Source of the DNA: Peptococcaceae bacterium
Lineage (GTDB): Bacteria > Bacillota > DSM-12270 > Thermacetogeniales > Thermacetogeniaceae
Direction: 5' to 3'
Length of the DNA: 63,810 bases
Assembly (NCBI GenBank): GCA_023249405.1
Contig: JAHFCR010000013.1
Coordinates: 1-63,810 of the forward strand
This document shows, piece by piece, positions 1 through 8,365 of the stretch (the stretch's first letter is position 1; each line of letters begins with the position of its first letter). The translations under genes and the position numbers were made by a program. The notes under the pieces were generated by a model. It saw nothing but the letters and a program-made list of their open reading frames with translations. It was not told the origin of the DNA and ran no database searches.

Positions 1-876
1 AGGCGCAGTGGGGCGGTCATAGCCGGCCAGACCGGCAACCTGGTACCTGCAGACAAGAGGATCTACGCCCTCAGGGACGTCACCGGCACCGTGGAGTGCC
101 TGCCCCTGATCGCCGCCAGCGTCATGTCCAAGAAGATCGCCGGAGGGGCTGACCGGATCGTGCTGGATGTCAAGGTGGGTCCAGGGGGCTTCATGGCCAC
201 CCTGGCCGGCGCCAGGTCCCTGGCGGAGTTGATGGTGGCCCTGGGACGCCAATTTGGCCGCCGCACCGTGTGTGTGCTCAGCAGTATGCAGCAGCCCTTG
301 GGCCTGGCTATCGGCAACGCCCTGGAAGTGCGGGAGGCGCTGGCCACACTGTCCGGACAGGGTCCTGCCGACCTCGTCGAACTGTGCCTGCAGTTGGGCG
401 CTCAGATGCTCGTGGCCGCCGGAGCGGCAGCGGATGCCCCCTCCGGCTATGAACTGCTGTCCGTAAAACTGCGACAGGGCGCCGGGTTGGCCAAGATGCG
501 GGAGATTATCTCCGGGCAGGGAGGGCTGACAGCGGTGGTTGATCATCCTGAGCTGCTCCCCCGGGCTGCCAGGCAGGTGGCCGTCATATCCTCCAGCGGC
601 GGCTTCGTGCAGGCGATCAGGGCCGACGAACTCGGTTGGGCCTGCATTCTGTTGGGAGCGGGCCGCCTTGAAAAAGATGACCGGGTAGATCCCGCAGTGG
701 GGATTATTCTAACCAGGAAGCTGGGTGACCGGGTGGCGCCGGGAGACACCCTGGCCGTCCTGCACGTCAACCGGGAAGACAATCTGGTGGAAGCAACAGA
801 GCGCCTGGCCGGGTCGTTCCTGATCGGCCCCGACCCTCCGGAGGTCCCTCCCCTGATCTACGAAATTATCTCTTGA
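1..876 (+). CDS. pdp: Pyrimidine-nucleoside phosphorylase, C-terminal part (5' end outside window)
   Basis: The frame is open from base 1 and gives 291 residues of a protein normally about 430 long, so the N-terminal third is missing at the window edge. Visible family signatures are TGNLVPADKRIYALRDVTGTVE and the following SVMSKKIAGGADRIVLDVKVG stretch, which are typical of the thymidine/pyrimidine nucleoside phosphorylase central alpha/beta domain; the C-terminal domain follows. The enzyme phosphorolyses (deoxy)uridine or thymidine to base and pentose 1-phosphate in the cytoplasm. Its place just before dacF matches the nucleoside-catabolism genes that precede dacF-spoIIA in Bacillus. The stop lies 115 bases before dacF. 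An anthranilate phosphoribosyltransferase is unlikely given these motifs. Confidence 0.88.
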   Translation, partial: RRSGAVIAGQTGNLVPADKRIYALRDVTGTVECLPLIAASVMSKKIAGGADRIVLDVKVGPGGFMATLAGARSLAELMVALGRQFGRRTVCVLSSMQQPLGLAIGNALEVREALATLSGQGPADLVELCLQLGAQMLVAAGAAADAPSGYELLSVKLRQGAGLAKMREIISGQGGLTAVVDHPELLPRAARQVAVISSSGGFVQAIRADELGWACILLGAGRLEKDDRVDPAVGIILTRKLGDRVAPGDTLAVLHVNREDNLVEATERLAGSFLIGPDPPEVPPLIYEIIS

Positions 877-991
877 GCTAATCGCCCGGCTCTCTCTTTT
901 ACCCCTCTCGTTTGTTGGAAAAGGGTTCCTGAGTTATTTGACCGCAAAGCGGCAAATAATACTGGAAGAACGAACGAGGGAGGTTCTCTTT

Positions 992-2146
992 ATGCACTAT
1001 TCTGCCCGCAAGCTAGTGATGCTTGCAGTTGTTCTGTCATTTGCCCTGCAGCTGGCGCCGGCCATAGCCTGGAGCGAGACGCCGGCCCTGGAGACCAACG
1101 CTGCCTCCGCCGTGCTCATGGATGCCTACACAGGCAGGATTCTCTACCAGAAGGAGCCCAACAAGCAGGTGGCGCCTGCCAGCGTCACCAAGGTCTTGAC
1201 GCTGTTGGTGGCCCTGGACTCCCTGCACCAGGGCAAAGTAAATTGGGATGACCGGATTGTCACCAGCGAGGCGGCCTGGGAGATGGGGGGATCGGAGATC
1301 TGGCTGGAACCGGGGGAATCGATGACCTTCCGGGAGATGATGATCGCCATCGCCGTCGGTTCGGCCAATGACGCCTGCGTGGCGGTGGCCGAACATATCG
1401 CCGGCAGTGAGCAGGCATACGTTGCCCTGATGAACGAGAAGGCCAAGTCTCTGGGCTGCAAGAACACGCATTTCGTCAACGTTCACGGGTTGCCGGCCAA
1501 GGATCACTACACCAGCGCCTACGATATGGCTCTGATCTGTCGTGCGGCCCTGAAGTACCCGGAACTGCTGCAGTTGACCTCGATCAGACATTACTACGAA
1601 CTGCGCGGTGGCAAGGTCAAGCTGGATAACACCAATAAACTGCTCTGGTGGTATGACGGCGCCGACGGGTTCAAGACCGGATGGACCTCCGAGGCCAACT
1701 ACTGCCTGGCCTCGACCGCCAAGCGCGGCGACCTGCGGCTGATCGGTTGCGTGTTTGGGGTGCCTGAACCCCGCGGGCACTTCCGGGAATGCACCAAGCT
1801 CTTGAACTGGGGGTTTGCCAATTATGGCTTCCGGACGCTGGCGCAGGCCGGCCAGGTCATGGGCAAGGTCCGGGTGGGGAGCGGCAAGGTCGATCAGGTG
1901 GAGGTGGTCGCCCCCAGAAGCATCGGGGTGCTGATCAAAAAGGGTGAAGAGGGAAAGGCCACCCTGGAACTGAAGCTGCCGAAGATGGTTGTGGCGCCGG
2001 TGCGAAAAGGGGCGCCCCTGGGAGAGGTCCGGGTGATCGAGCAGGGCAAGGTGCTGGAAACAGTGGCGTTGCAGGCTAAGGATGAAGTGCCGAGAGGCAG
2101 TTTCTGGCGCATGTTTGACAAGGGGTTTCGCTCTCTGTCTAAATAG
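992..2146 (+). CDS. dacF: D-alanyl-D-alanine carboxypeptidase, DacF type
   Basis: Low-molecular-weight penicillin-binding protein (384 residues) that trims the terminal D-alanine from peptidoglycan stem peptides outside the membrane. The start at 992 is preferred to an upstream ATG at 938 because GGGAGG lies seven bases before it and the protein then begins directly with a signal peptide (residues 1 to about 28, ending AIAWSE). The catalytic motifs are complete: S64-V-T-K67, S124-A-N126 and K228-T-G. A C-terminal beta-rich domain and a basic, amphipathic-looking end follow. It lies directly before spoIIAA as in Bacillus subtilis dacF-spoIIA, which supports DacF over DacB. A second paralogue is at 32743. 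Confidence 0.9.
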   Translation: MHYSARKLVMLAVVLSFALQLAPAIAWSETPALETNAASAVLMDAYTGRILYQKEPNKQVAPASVTKVLTLLVALDSLHQGKVNWDDRIVTSEAAWEMGGSEIWLEPGESMTFREMMIAIAVGSANDACVAVAEHIAGSEQAYVALMNEKAKSLGCKNTHFVNVHGLPAKDHYTSAYDMALICRAALKYPELLQLTSIRHYYELRGGKVKLDNTNKLLWWYDGADGFKTGWTSEANYCLASTAKRGDLRLIGCVFGVPEPRGHFRECTKLLNWGFANYGFRTLAQAGQVMGKVRVGSGKVDQVEVVAPRSIGVLIKKGEEGKATLELKLPKMVVAPVRKGAPLGEVRVIEQGKVLETVALQAKDEVPRGSFWRMFDKGFRSLSK

Positions 2147-2243
2147 GGCTGATAACTGGAAATAACCATCTGTTTGGCAACTTGCCTCCGGGAGACCTCC
2201 TATTTTACGGGTCTTTCCCGGGGGTATTATAATGCCATTATTT

Positions 2244-2273
2244 AGCAGGAATTATCATTGCTATGGAGAAATG
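2244..2273 (+). promoter_or_regulatory. Possible sigma-H-like promoter before spoIIAA
   Basis: AGCAGGAATT at 2244-2253 resembles the sigma-H -35 box (AGGAAT) and GGAGAAATG at 2265-2273 resembles its -10 box with one mismatch, separated by 11 bases. The spoIIA operon is sigma-H dependent in Bacillus, so the site is in the expected place, but the match is imperfect and a TATAAT at 2228-2233 could belong to a different promoter. Confidence 0.3.
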
Positions 2274-2303
2274 TTTTATATTAAAACGCGAGGAGGGATT
2301 GGT

Positions 2304-2642
2304 TTGGGATACGAGATCAACAAAGAAGGCGATGCCTTGATAGTCAAGGTCTACGGGGAGTTCGATCTGCATGCGGCAGATTATGCCAGGCGAGATATTG
2401 ATAAATACATCAGGTCCCAGGGGGCGAAACACATTGTTTTTGACCTGGGAGACCTCACCTTTATCGATAGCTCCGGTCTGGGCGTGATCCTCGGCAGATA
2501 CCGGCATATTTCCGAAAAAGGCGGCCGGGTAGCCATCTCCGGCGTCCCTCCGACCATTTTAAAGGTCATGGAGATCTCTGGGCTGACTCGTCTGATCCCT
2601 TTTTATACAGATTTCGCTTCGGCGCTGCAGTCAGTCAGTTAG
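2304..2642 (+). CDS. spoIIAA: Anti-sigma F factor antagonist SpoIIAA
   Basis: STAS-domain anti-anti-sigma factor (112 residues) that binds SpoIIAB and frees sigma F in the forespore. I take the TTG at 2304, seven bases after AGGAGG (2291-2296); the frame is open further upstream to 2232, but that extension has no STAS similarity and would make the protein too long. The phosphorylated serine lies in IDSSGLG (Ser56/Ser57), the hallmark of the family. It is the first gene of the spoIIAA-spoIIAB-sigF operon, 15 bases before spoIIAB. Confidence 0.93.
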   Translation: MGYEINKEGDALIVKVYGEFDLHAADYARRDIDKYIRSQGAKHIVFDLGDLTFIDSSGLGVILGRYRHISEKGGRVAISGVPPTILKVMEISGLTRLIPFYTDFASALQSVS

Positions 2643-2657
2643 GAGGGTGGAGAGACA

Positions 2658-3110
2658 TTGAAGATACGCAACCGGATGAAGCTGGAGTTTATGAGCTGTT
2701 CTGAAAATGTCGGCCTGGCCCGGGTAGCAGTGGCGGCCTTCGCCTCCGGGGTGGATTTTAATCTCAGCGACCTGGAAGAGATCAAGGTGGCGGTATCGGA
2801 GGCCGTTTCCAATGCCATCATCCATGGCTATGAGGGGGCGGCGACCGGGGTCGTAACCCTGTCGGCCCTACTCTCCGATGGCAGCCTGGAGATTGAGGTT
2901 GAGGATGCCGGCCAGGGGATCGCAGACCTGGAGCAGGCCATGCTGCCTGGCAATGGGAGCGATCCGGAACGCCTGGGATTGGGTTTTGTTTTTATGAAGT
3001 CTTTCATGGATGATGTCGACGTATGGACTGAGGTTGGCCGGGGAACCCGGGTCAAGCTGATCAAATCTTTCCCCGTTAGCGAGAACAGCGGCAAAACGGC
3101 GGAAAACTGA
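2658..3110 (+). CDS. spoIIAB: Anti-sigma F factor / serine kinase SpoIIAB
   Basis: GHKL-type protein kinase and anti-sigma factor (150 residues) that holds sigma F inactive and phosphorylates SpoIIAA. The N box is visible as E48 and N52 in SEAVSNAIIHGYEG, the G1 box as DAGQGI (residues 83-88) and the G2 region as LGLGFVFMKSFMDD. The start is TTG at 2658 behind AGGAGGGTGG at 2641. It is translationally close to both neighbours (15 and 8 bases), as expected for proteins made in fixed ratio. Confidence 0.94.
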   Translation: MKIRNRMKLEFMSCSENVGLARVAVAAFASGVDFNLSDLEEIKVAVSEAVSNAIIHGYEGAATGVVTLSALLSDGSLEIEVEDAGQGIADLEQAMLPGNGSDPERLGLGFVFMKSFMDDVDVWTEVGRGTRVKLIKSFPVSENSGKTAEN

Positions 3111-3118
3111 GGGTAACC

Positions 3119-3883
3119 ATGGCTTCCTTACAAGAGATGAGCCTGCCAAGCTTTCCCCTGTTATCAGACAAGGAAACGTTCAAACTACTGGCCAAGGCCC
3201 GCAAAGGAGATCAAAAAGCCCGGGAGAAGCTGGTGAACAGCAACTTCCGGCTGGTATTCAATATTGTCAAGCGGTTTGAGGGCCGTGGCTACGAACAGGA
3301 AGACCTGTTTCAAATAGGGATTATCGGGCTGATCAAGGCGATCGATAACTTTGACCCGGGCTTCGGTGTCAAGTTTTCCACCTATGCCGTACCCCTGATC
3401 ATCGGGGAGATCAGGCGTTTTCTTAGGGATGACAATCCGGTGAAAGTGACCCGCGCCCTTAAAGAAAAGGGCATCCTGGTCAAGCGGACGCGGGAAAAGC
3501 TGATCGGTATCCTGGGGCGCGAACCGACTGCCGCAGAGATTGCCGAGGAGATGCAATGCACAAAAGATGAAGTGATCACTGCCATGGAGGCGGCCCAGCC
3601 GATTATCTCCCTCTTCGAAACCGTATCCCAGAAAGACAGCGAACCGCTGTGCATCATCGACTCCCTGAAGAATGAGGATGGGCAGGAAGCCTGGTTTGAG
3701 CAGATTGCCCTGCGCCAGGCCTTTACCAATCTTTCGTCCAGGGAACGGCAGATCATCTGGCTCCGTTTTTTTCAGGATAAGACCCAGGCGGAGATCGGCA
3801 GACTGCTGGGGCTATCCCAGGTTCAGGTGTCGCGCATCGAGCGTCAGGCTGTCTCCAGGCTGCGCGAGCACCTGCAATCCTGA
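3119..3883 (+). CDS. sigF: RNA polymerase sigma F factor (SpoIIAC)
   Basis: First forespore-specific sigma factor, 254 residues. Region 2 contains the core-binding and -10 recognition signature (YEQEDLFQIGIIGLIKAI, then FSTYAVPLIIGEIRRFLRDD, about residues 58-102). Region 3 follows, and region 4 carries the helix-turn-helix QAEIGRLLGLSQVQVSRIE near residues 225-245. Position as third gene of the spoIIA operon fixes it as sigma F rather than sigma G. The ATG at 3119 follows spoIIAB by 8 bases. Confidence 0.95.
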   Translation: MASLQEMSLPSFPLLSDKETFKLLAKARKGDQKAREKLVNSNFRLVFNIVKRFEGRGYEQEDLFQIGIIGLIKAIDNFDPGFGVKFSTYAVPLIIGEIRRFLRDDNPVKVTRALKEKGILVKRTREKLIGILGREPTAAEIAEEMQCTKDEVITAMEAAQPIISLFETVSQKDSEPLCIIDSLKNEDGQEAWFEQIALRQAFTNLSSRERQIIWLRFFQDKTQAEIGRLLGLSQVQVSRIERQAVSRLREHLQS

Positions 3884-3936
3884 GTATACTTTCCTGTCGG
3901 GGGGACATAATACAAACAACATCAATCGAGGAGGCG

Positions 3937-4161
3937 ATGGCTTTGCAGGTAAAGGTTGCAGAGCTGGTGGGAGAGTCCACCAACAGTTGGAAAGATGCTG
4001 TGAGATCAGTGGTAAAAGAGGCCGTCAAAGCCGGCAATGAGGTGACCGGAGTAGAAGTGCTGAACTTCACGGCCAACGTCCATGATGGGGATGTGGTGGA
4101 GTACAAGGCCAATGTCAAGATAGCCTATGCCGATCACGGCGATGACAAACGCCGCCGCTAA
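3937..4161 (+). CDS. Dodecin-family flavin-binding protein
   Basis: A 74-residue protein with the dodecin pattern: a KVAELVGESTNSWKDAV start, one amphipathic helix, then two strands (TGVEVLNFTANV and VEYKANVKIAYAD). Dodecins assemble into hollow dodecamers that store or buffer flavins. The ATG at 3937 sits behind GAGGAGG. The very basic end (DDKRRR) is slightly longer than in many dodecins. It sits between sigF and spoVAC and is closed by a terminator, so it probably shares the spoIIA transcript or has its own; a sporulation role is only suggested by location. Confidence 0.8.
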   Translation: MALQVKVAELVGESTNSWKDAVRSVVKEAVKAGNEVTGVEVLNFTANVHDGDVVEYKANVKIAYADHGDDKRRR

Positions 4162-4175
4162 TCGGAACAACACTC

Positions 4176-4203
4176 GGAGTACTGGGGTACTCCTTATTTA
4201 TTT
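4176..4203 (+). terminator. Rho-independent terminator after the dodecin gene
   Basis: A 7-bp stem GGAGTAC/GTACTCC closes on a TGGG loop and is followed by TTATTTATTT. It separates the spoIIA-dodecin unit from spoVAC. Confidence 0.65.
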
Positions 4204-4232
4204 GGGAATAGATCCTGGGTGGCAGGGAAATA

Positions 4233-4697
4233 ATGAACGAGAATGCAGGTTTCAATAAACAGCAACAGGATGTGGCCGAGTTTCAGGGTTTGATCGACCA
4301 GGTCAGGCCCAAGCATGCGTATTTAAAAAATGCCATCATGGCATTCTTAGTAGGTGGAACGATTTGTCTGATCGGTCAGTGCATCTTGCAGATCTATACA
4401 GGGCAGGGCCTGGAACAGCAACAGGCCCAGGCGGCTACGGCAGCCACGATGGTTTTTCTTGGGGCTTTTCTGACGGGTATTGGGGTTTACGATCAGATTG
4501 GGAAGTACGGTGGAGCGGGGTCCATTGTGCCCATCACGGGGTTTGCCAACTCCATTGTGGCGCCGGCCATGGAGGCCAGGCGGGAGGGCTATGTCTTTGG
4601 GGTAGGAGCCAAGATGTTTACCATAGCGGGGCCCGTGCTTGTCTATGGCTTCCTGATTTCTGTCCTCATCGGGATCAGCTTTTTCTTGCTCCGTTAG
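4233..4697 (+). CDS. spoVAC: Stage V sporulation protein AC
   Basis: Integral membrane protein (154 residues) of the SpoVA channel that moves dipicolinic acid into the forespore and out again at germination. It has about four membrane segments (near residues 33-55, 70-92, 95-118 and 130-152). The family stretch KYGGAGSIVPITGFANSIVAPAMEARREG is present and is shared in form with SpoVAE. In the minimal clostridial arrangement, spoVAC-spoVAD-spoVAE follow the spoIIA genes; spoVAA, AB and AF are not present here. spoVAD starts 9 bases downstream. Confidence 0.93.
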   Translation: MNENAGFNKQQQDVAEFQGLIDQVRPKHAYLKNAIMAFLVGGTICLIGQCILQIYTGQGLEQQQAQAATAATMVFLGAFLTGIGVYDQIGKYGGAGSIVPITGFANSIVAPAMEARREGYVFGVGAKMFTIAGPVLVYGFLISVLIGISFFLLR

Positions 4698-4706
4698 GTT
4701 AGGACG

Positions 4707-5714
4707 ATGGGGGAGAAAGTTGGCCGACAGAGTTTTCGTTTTGCCAACCCGCCGGTGGTCGTTGCTGCTGCCAACATCGTCGGCCCCATGGAGGGCCAGG
4801 GACCGCTGGGATCGCAATTCGACTGGGTGATGAGCGATCTGCTGTTTGGAGAACAGACCTGGGAGCGGGCTGAGAGCAAAATGCTGCGCGAGAGCGCCAA
4901 GCTGGCGCTCCACAAGAGCAACTGGCAGCCCCGGGAGATCGATTATTTCCTGGCCGGAGATCTCTTAAACCAGATCATTTCTGCCAGTTTTGCGGCCCGT
5001 GGTCTGGAGATACCTTTTTTAGGCCTGTTCGGCGCCTGCTCCACCTTCGCCGAGGCCATCGTGGTGGGGAGCATGCTAATCGACGGTGGTTTTGGCGGGC
5101 GGGTTCTGCTCGCCTGTTCCAGCCATCACAATACCGCGGAACGGCAGTTTCGCTTTCCACTAGAACAGGGTGTGCAACGGCCGCCCTTTGCCCAGTGGAC
5201 TGTAACCGGCAGCGGCGCCATGGTATTGGCATCCAGCGGAACGGGACCCAAGGTAACCATGGGGACTGCCGGCAAGGTGATCGATCTGGGAGTCTCCGAT
5301 CCCAATAACATGGGGCCGGCTATGGCCCCGGCGGCTGCCGATACGCTGATCGCTCATTTTCAGGACACAGGCACAGATCCCTCGGCCTACGACCTGATCC
5401 TCTCCGGGGATCTGGGCACGGTGGGAAGCGACGCCCTAAAAGAGCTGATGAGAATGCATGGATATCGGCTGGAAGAGAACTACCAGGACGGCGGGCTGCT
5501 GATCTACGACCTGGCCGGGCAGGACGTGCACGCCGGTGGCAGCGGTTGTGGCTGCTCGGCCACGGTGTTCACCGGCGCCATCCTCAACCGGTTGCGGGAT
5601 GCCCAGTACCGGAGGGTACTGCTGGTGGCCACCGGCGCCCTGTTAAGCCCCACCAGTTCCCAGCAGGGCGAGACCATACCGGGCATCGCCCAGGCAGTGG
5701 TGATCGAGGCATGA
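4707..5714 (+). CDS. spoVAD: Stage V sporulation protein AD (dipicolinate-binding)
   Basis: Peripheral SpoVA protein of 335 residues with a thiolase/ketoacyl-synthase-like fold that binds Ca-dipicolinate at the inner forespore membrane. The sequence shows the family blocks: RFANPPVVVAAANIVGPMEGQGPL at the N terminus, GLFGACSTFAEA where a synthase would have its active cysteine, SSHHNTAERQFRFP, and GGSGCGCSATVF near the C terminus. Length is as usual. It is in the middle of the spoVA operon. Confidence 0.95.
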   Translation: MGEKVGRQSFRFANPPVVVAAANIVGPMEGQGPLGSQFDWVMSDLLFGEQTWERAESKMLRESAKLALHKSNWQPREIDYFLAGDLLNQIISASFAARGLEIPFLGLFGACSTFAEAIVVGSMLIDGGFGGRVLLACSSHHNTAERQFRFPLEQGVQRPPFAQWTVTGSGAMVLASSGTGPKVTMGTAGKVIDLGVSDPNNMGPAMAPAAADTLIAHFQDTGTDPSAYDLILSGDLGTVGSDALKELMRMHGYRLEENYQDGGLLIYDLAGQDVHAGGSGCGCSATVFTGAILNRLRDAQYRRVLLVATGALLSPTSSQQGETIPGIAQAVVIEA

Positions 5715-5741
5715 AACGAGGGAGACAGTTCTCTTGTTTCA
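5712..5741 (+). other. Stem-loop overlapping the spoVAD stop codon
   Basis: A 12-bp stem (TGAAACGAGGGA paired with TCTCTTGTTTCA, two G-T pairs) begins in the spoVAD stop codon. A second small hairpin (TCAGGC/GCCTGA, 5799-5818) lies in the same 128-base gap before spoVAE. No T run follows, so these look like processing or stability elements rather than a terminator. Confidence 0.4.
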
Positions 5742-5842
5742 CGCTTGTGCGAACGTCGGCAAGGTTAGACCGGTCAAGTTTGCCGTGCGGCAGGCAACTC
5801 AGGCACGAGGACGCCTGACTCCGGAACAGCCAATGATAAGGG

Positions 5843-6208
5843 ATGAAGCGGATGAAATTTTTGCTGGCTTTTGTGATTGGCGGATTGATCTGCCTGATCG
5901 GTCAGCTGGTCATGGACATGACCAGGGCCTCGGTCACCCCGGCCCATGTGCTGGTGGGATATGTGACGGGAGGGGCGATCCTGAGCGCCCTGGGCCTGTA
6001 CCAGCCGCTGGTCAATCTGGCGGGGGCGGGCGCTACCATTCCCCTGTCCGGATTTGGGCATAGCCTGGCCCAGGGAGCGATCAAGGCGGTGCAGACCAGG
6101 GGATTGCTGGGCGCTTTTGCCGGCGGCATCGAGGCTGCAGCAGTGGGAGTGGTGGCTGCCGTGGTCTTTGGCTATGCCGCTGCGGTGCTCTTCAATCCCA
6201 AGGATTAG
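5843..6208 (+). CDS. spoVAE: Stage V sporulation protein AE
   Basis: Small membrane subunit (121 residues) of the SpoVA dipicolinate channel. It has four hydrophobic segments and the SpoVAC/SpoVAE-type motif NLAGAGATIPLSGFGHSLAQGAIKA. The start could be ATG 5843 or ATG 5852; 5843 is chosen for length and because ATAAGGG precedes it, though the site is weak. It is separated from spoVAD by 128 bases with two hairpins, and the next gene starts 34 bases later. Confidence 0.9.
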   Translation: MKRMKFLLAFVIGGLICLIGQLVMDMTRASVTPAHVLVGYVTGGAILSALGLYQPLVNLAGAGATIPLSGFGHSLAQGAIKAVQTRGLLGAFAGGIEAAAVGVVAAVVFGYAAAVLFNPKD

Positions 6209-6242
6209 GCGGTGTAAAAATATTTCAATAGATAGGTGAAGC

Positions 6243-7343
6243 ATGATCGTGATCCGCATCGGCATTCCGCGAGCGCTTTTATATTACATGTATTTCCCGC
6301 TCTGGCGGGCTTTTTTCACAGAATTAGGCGCCGAGGTAGTCGTTTCACCCGGGACCAACAAGGAGATCCTGGATGCCGGCCTGCAATCGGCCCTCAACGA
6401 GGCCTGCCTGCCGGTAAAGCTTTTTTTTGGTCACACCGCAGCCCTGGCTGATAAGGTAGACTATCTTTTTGTCCCCCGACTGATCAGCATTGAACCCAAA
6501 GCCTACATTTGCCCCAAGTTCATGGGGTTGCCCGACATGCTCAGGGCCAGGATCAACCCGTTGCCCTCGCTGATCGATGTGAGCGTCGACTTCAGCAGGG
6601 GAAATCGGGATTGGTACAGCGTGCTGTCACTGGCCGGCCGTCAGATCACCAGCGACAACAACCTGATCAGAAAGGCCTACAGCTCAGCCCGGGCTGCGCA
6701 AGACCTGTTTCAAAAACAGTTGGAGGCGGAAACACCGGTTCTGGAAGCCATAAAGAGGGCGACCGGAAAGAGGGCGCCGGACCGGGGCGGCCAGGCGGCA
6801 GCAGAGCCCGGGTGCCTCTGCATCGCCCTGCTCGGCCATCCCTACAACATCTACGACGACTATATCAGCATGAACCTGATCCAGAGGCTGCGGTCATTGG
6901 GCGTCCGGGTGATCACTGCGGATTGTGTGCCTCAGCAGACGATCGCCGAACAGGCATCCAGGCTCCCGAAAAAATTATTCTGGACTCTGGGGCGGAAGAT
7001 GGTGGGCGCCGCCCACGCTTTCTACGACAGCAGCCGTTTTGATGGGATGATCTATCTTTCTTCGTTCGGCTGCGGTCCGGAATCGCTGGTGGGCGAACTG
7101 ATTGCCAGATGGGCCAGGCGCCGTCCCGATCTGCCCTTCATGCTGCTGACAATTGATGAACATTCCGGGACTGCCGGTATGATCACCAGGCTCGAAGCCT
7201 TTACAGACATGCTGAAGCGGAGGAGAAAGCGTGAAGATCACTTACCCGCACATGGGCAACCTGTATATAGTAGTCAGGGCGTTGCTGTCCAGACTGGGGA
7301 TCGCCCTGGTGCTGCCACCGCCTACCTCCAGGAAAACCGTTGA
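6243..7343 (+). CDS. DUF2229-type 2-hydroxyacyl-CoA dehydratase-related protein, first half
   Basis: The first about 325 residues match the DUF2229 family that accompanies CoA-substrate-specific enzyme activases (IRIGIPRALLYYMYFPLWRAFF, NEACLPVKLFFGH, YICPKFMGLPDMLRA, SFGCGPESLVGE, LLTIDEHSGTAGMITRLEAF). Conserved cysteines suggest an iron-sulfur role like that of the dehydratase subunits, but the substrate is unknown. The reading frame continues 113 bases into the next gene, and residues after about 330 (REDHLPAHGQ onward) look non-homologous, so the real protein may be shorter through a frameshift or the tail may be dispensable. It forms a trio with the next two genes. Confidence 0.72.
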   Translation: MIVIRIGIPRALLYYMYFPLWRAFFTELGAEVVVSPGTNKEILDAGLQSALNEACLPVKLFFGHTAALADKVDYLFVPRLISIEPKAYICPKFMGLPDMLRARINPLPSLIDVSVDFSRGNRDWYSVLSLAGRQITSDNNLIRKAYSSARAAQDLFQKQLEAETPVLEAIKRATGKRAPDRGGQAAAEPGCLCIALLGHPYNIYDDYISMNLIQRLRSLGVRVITADCVPQQTIAEQASRLPKKLFWTLGRKMVGAAHAFYDSSRFDGMIYLSSFGCGPESLVGELIARWARRRPDLPFMLLTIDEHSGTAGMITRLEAFTDMLKRRRKREDHLPAHGQPVYSSQGVAVQTGDRPGAATAYLQENR

Positions 7344-8343
7344 GCTCGGAGTGCGCCATGCGCCTGAATTTGCCTGCTTTCCTCTGAAGCTGAACCTGGG
7401 AAACTTTCTGGAGGCCCGGGAATTGGGGGCGGACACGATTCTCATGGCCGGCGGTATCGGGCCCTGCCGGTTTGGCTATTACGCCGAGGTACAGAGGGAG
7501 ATCCTGGCCGATCTGCACGTCCCGATGGAAATGGTGGTGCTGGAGCCCCCGGCCGGGGACTGGGGCGCCTTTAAAGCCGGCGTGCGCTCACTGATCGGCG
7601 GCCGCTCCTGGTGGGATGTCCTGAAGGCGATCCGGTTTGCCTGGTACAAGGCCCGGGCGATCGACGCGGTGGAAGCAGAGGTGCTTTACCTGCGTCCGCG
7701 CCTCTTTGAGCCGCAACGGGTGGAAGAACTCTGCCGTGAGGCTTTGGGCCGGCTGGATGCGAGTGGTAGCAGGCAAGAACTTGATCATGCGGTCGGTGAG
7801 TTCAGGAGAACCACCCGGGGATTGCCCCGCAGATCCGGCGCCTTGCTGCGCGTGGGACTGGTCGGTGAGATCTTCACGGTGTTGGAACCGTATGCCAACT
7901 ACGATATCGAGCGGCACCTGGGGTTGCTGGGAGTGGAGGTCACCCGCGGCATCTTTCTCAGCGAATGGATCAATGAGCATCTCTTCGGGGGACTGCTCCG
8001 GGTCCATGGCCTGGAGCATGTGGAAGAACTGGCCGCTCCTTATCTGAATGCCTTTGTGGGCGGACACGGGCGGGAGACCGTGGCGGCTACCGTACATTTT
8101 GCCAGGCAGCATTACGACGGAGTAGTGCAGGTGGCGCCTTTTACCTGCATGCCGGAGATCGTCGCCCATTCGGTATTGCCGGCCGTCGCCCGGGACCAGG
8201 AGATCCCTACGCTGAGTTTTTATCTGGATGAACAATCGGGCATCGCTGGAATTGTCACCCGGCTGGAGGCCTTCGTCGATCTGATGACGGCCCGCCGTAG
8301 CAGGCGCGGGAAGCAAGAGGCCGCAGGCCGGAAAAGATTGTAA
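7231..8343 (+). CDS. DUF2229-type dehydratase-related protein, second half
   Basis: A 370-residue partner of the preceding protein. It begins at GTG 7231 (MKITYPHMGNLYIVVRALL), seven bases after a GGAGG, and has the conserved APEFACFPLKLNLGNFLEA, GGIGPCRFGYYAE, FTCMPEIVAHSVLP and FYLDEQSGIAGIVTRLEAFVDL blocks. In other bacteria these two halves and an activase domain can be joined in one very long protein; here they are three genes. The acyl-CoA or other substrate cannot be told from sequence. The end is basic (ARRSRRGKQEAAGRKR). Confidence 0.72.
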   Translation: MKITYPHMGNLYIVVRALLSRLGIALVLPPPTSRKTVELGVRHAPEFACFPLKLNLGNFLEARELGADTILMAGGIGPCRFGYYAEVQREILADLHVPMEMVVLEPPAGDWGAFKAGVRSLIGGRSWWDVLKAIRFAWYKARAIDAVEAEVLYLRPRLFEPQRVEELCREALGRLDASGSRQELDHAVGEFRRTTRGLPRRSGALLRVGLVGEIFTVLEPYANYDIERHLGLLGVEVTRGIFLSEWINEHLFGGLLRVHGLEHVEELAAPYLNAFVGGHGRETVAATVHFARQHYDGVVQVAPFTCMPEIVAHSVLPAVARDQEIPTLSFYLDEQSGIAGIVTRLEAFVDLMTARRSRRGKQEAAGRKRL

Positions 8344-8365
8344 CAAAGAAGGAGAGAGCGCGCAA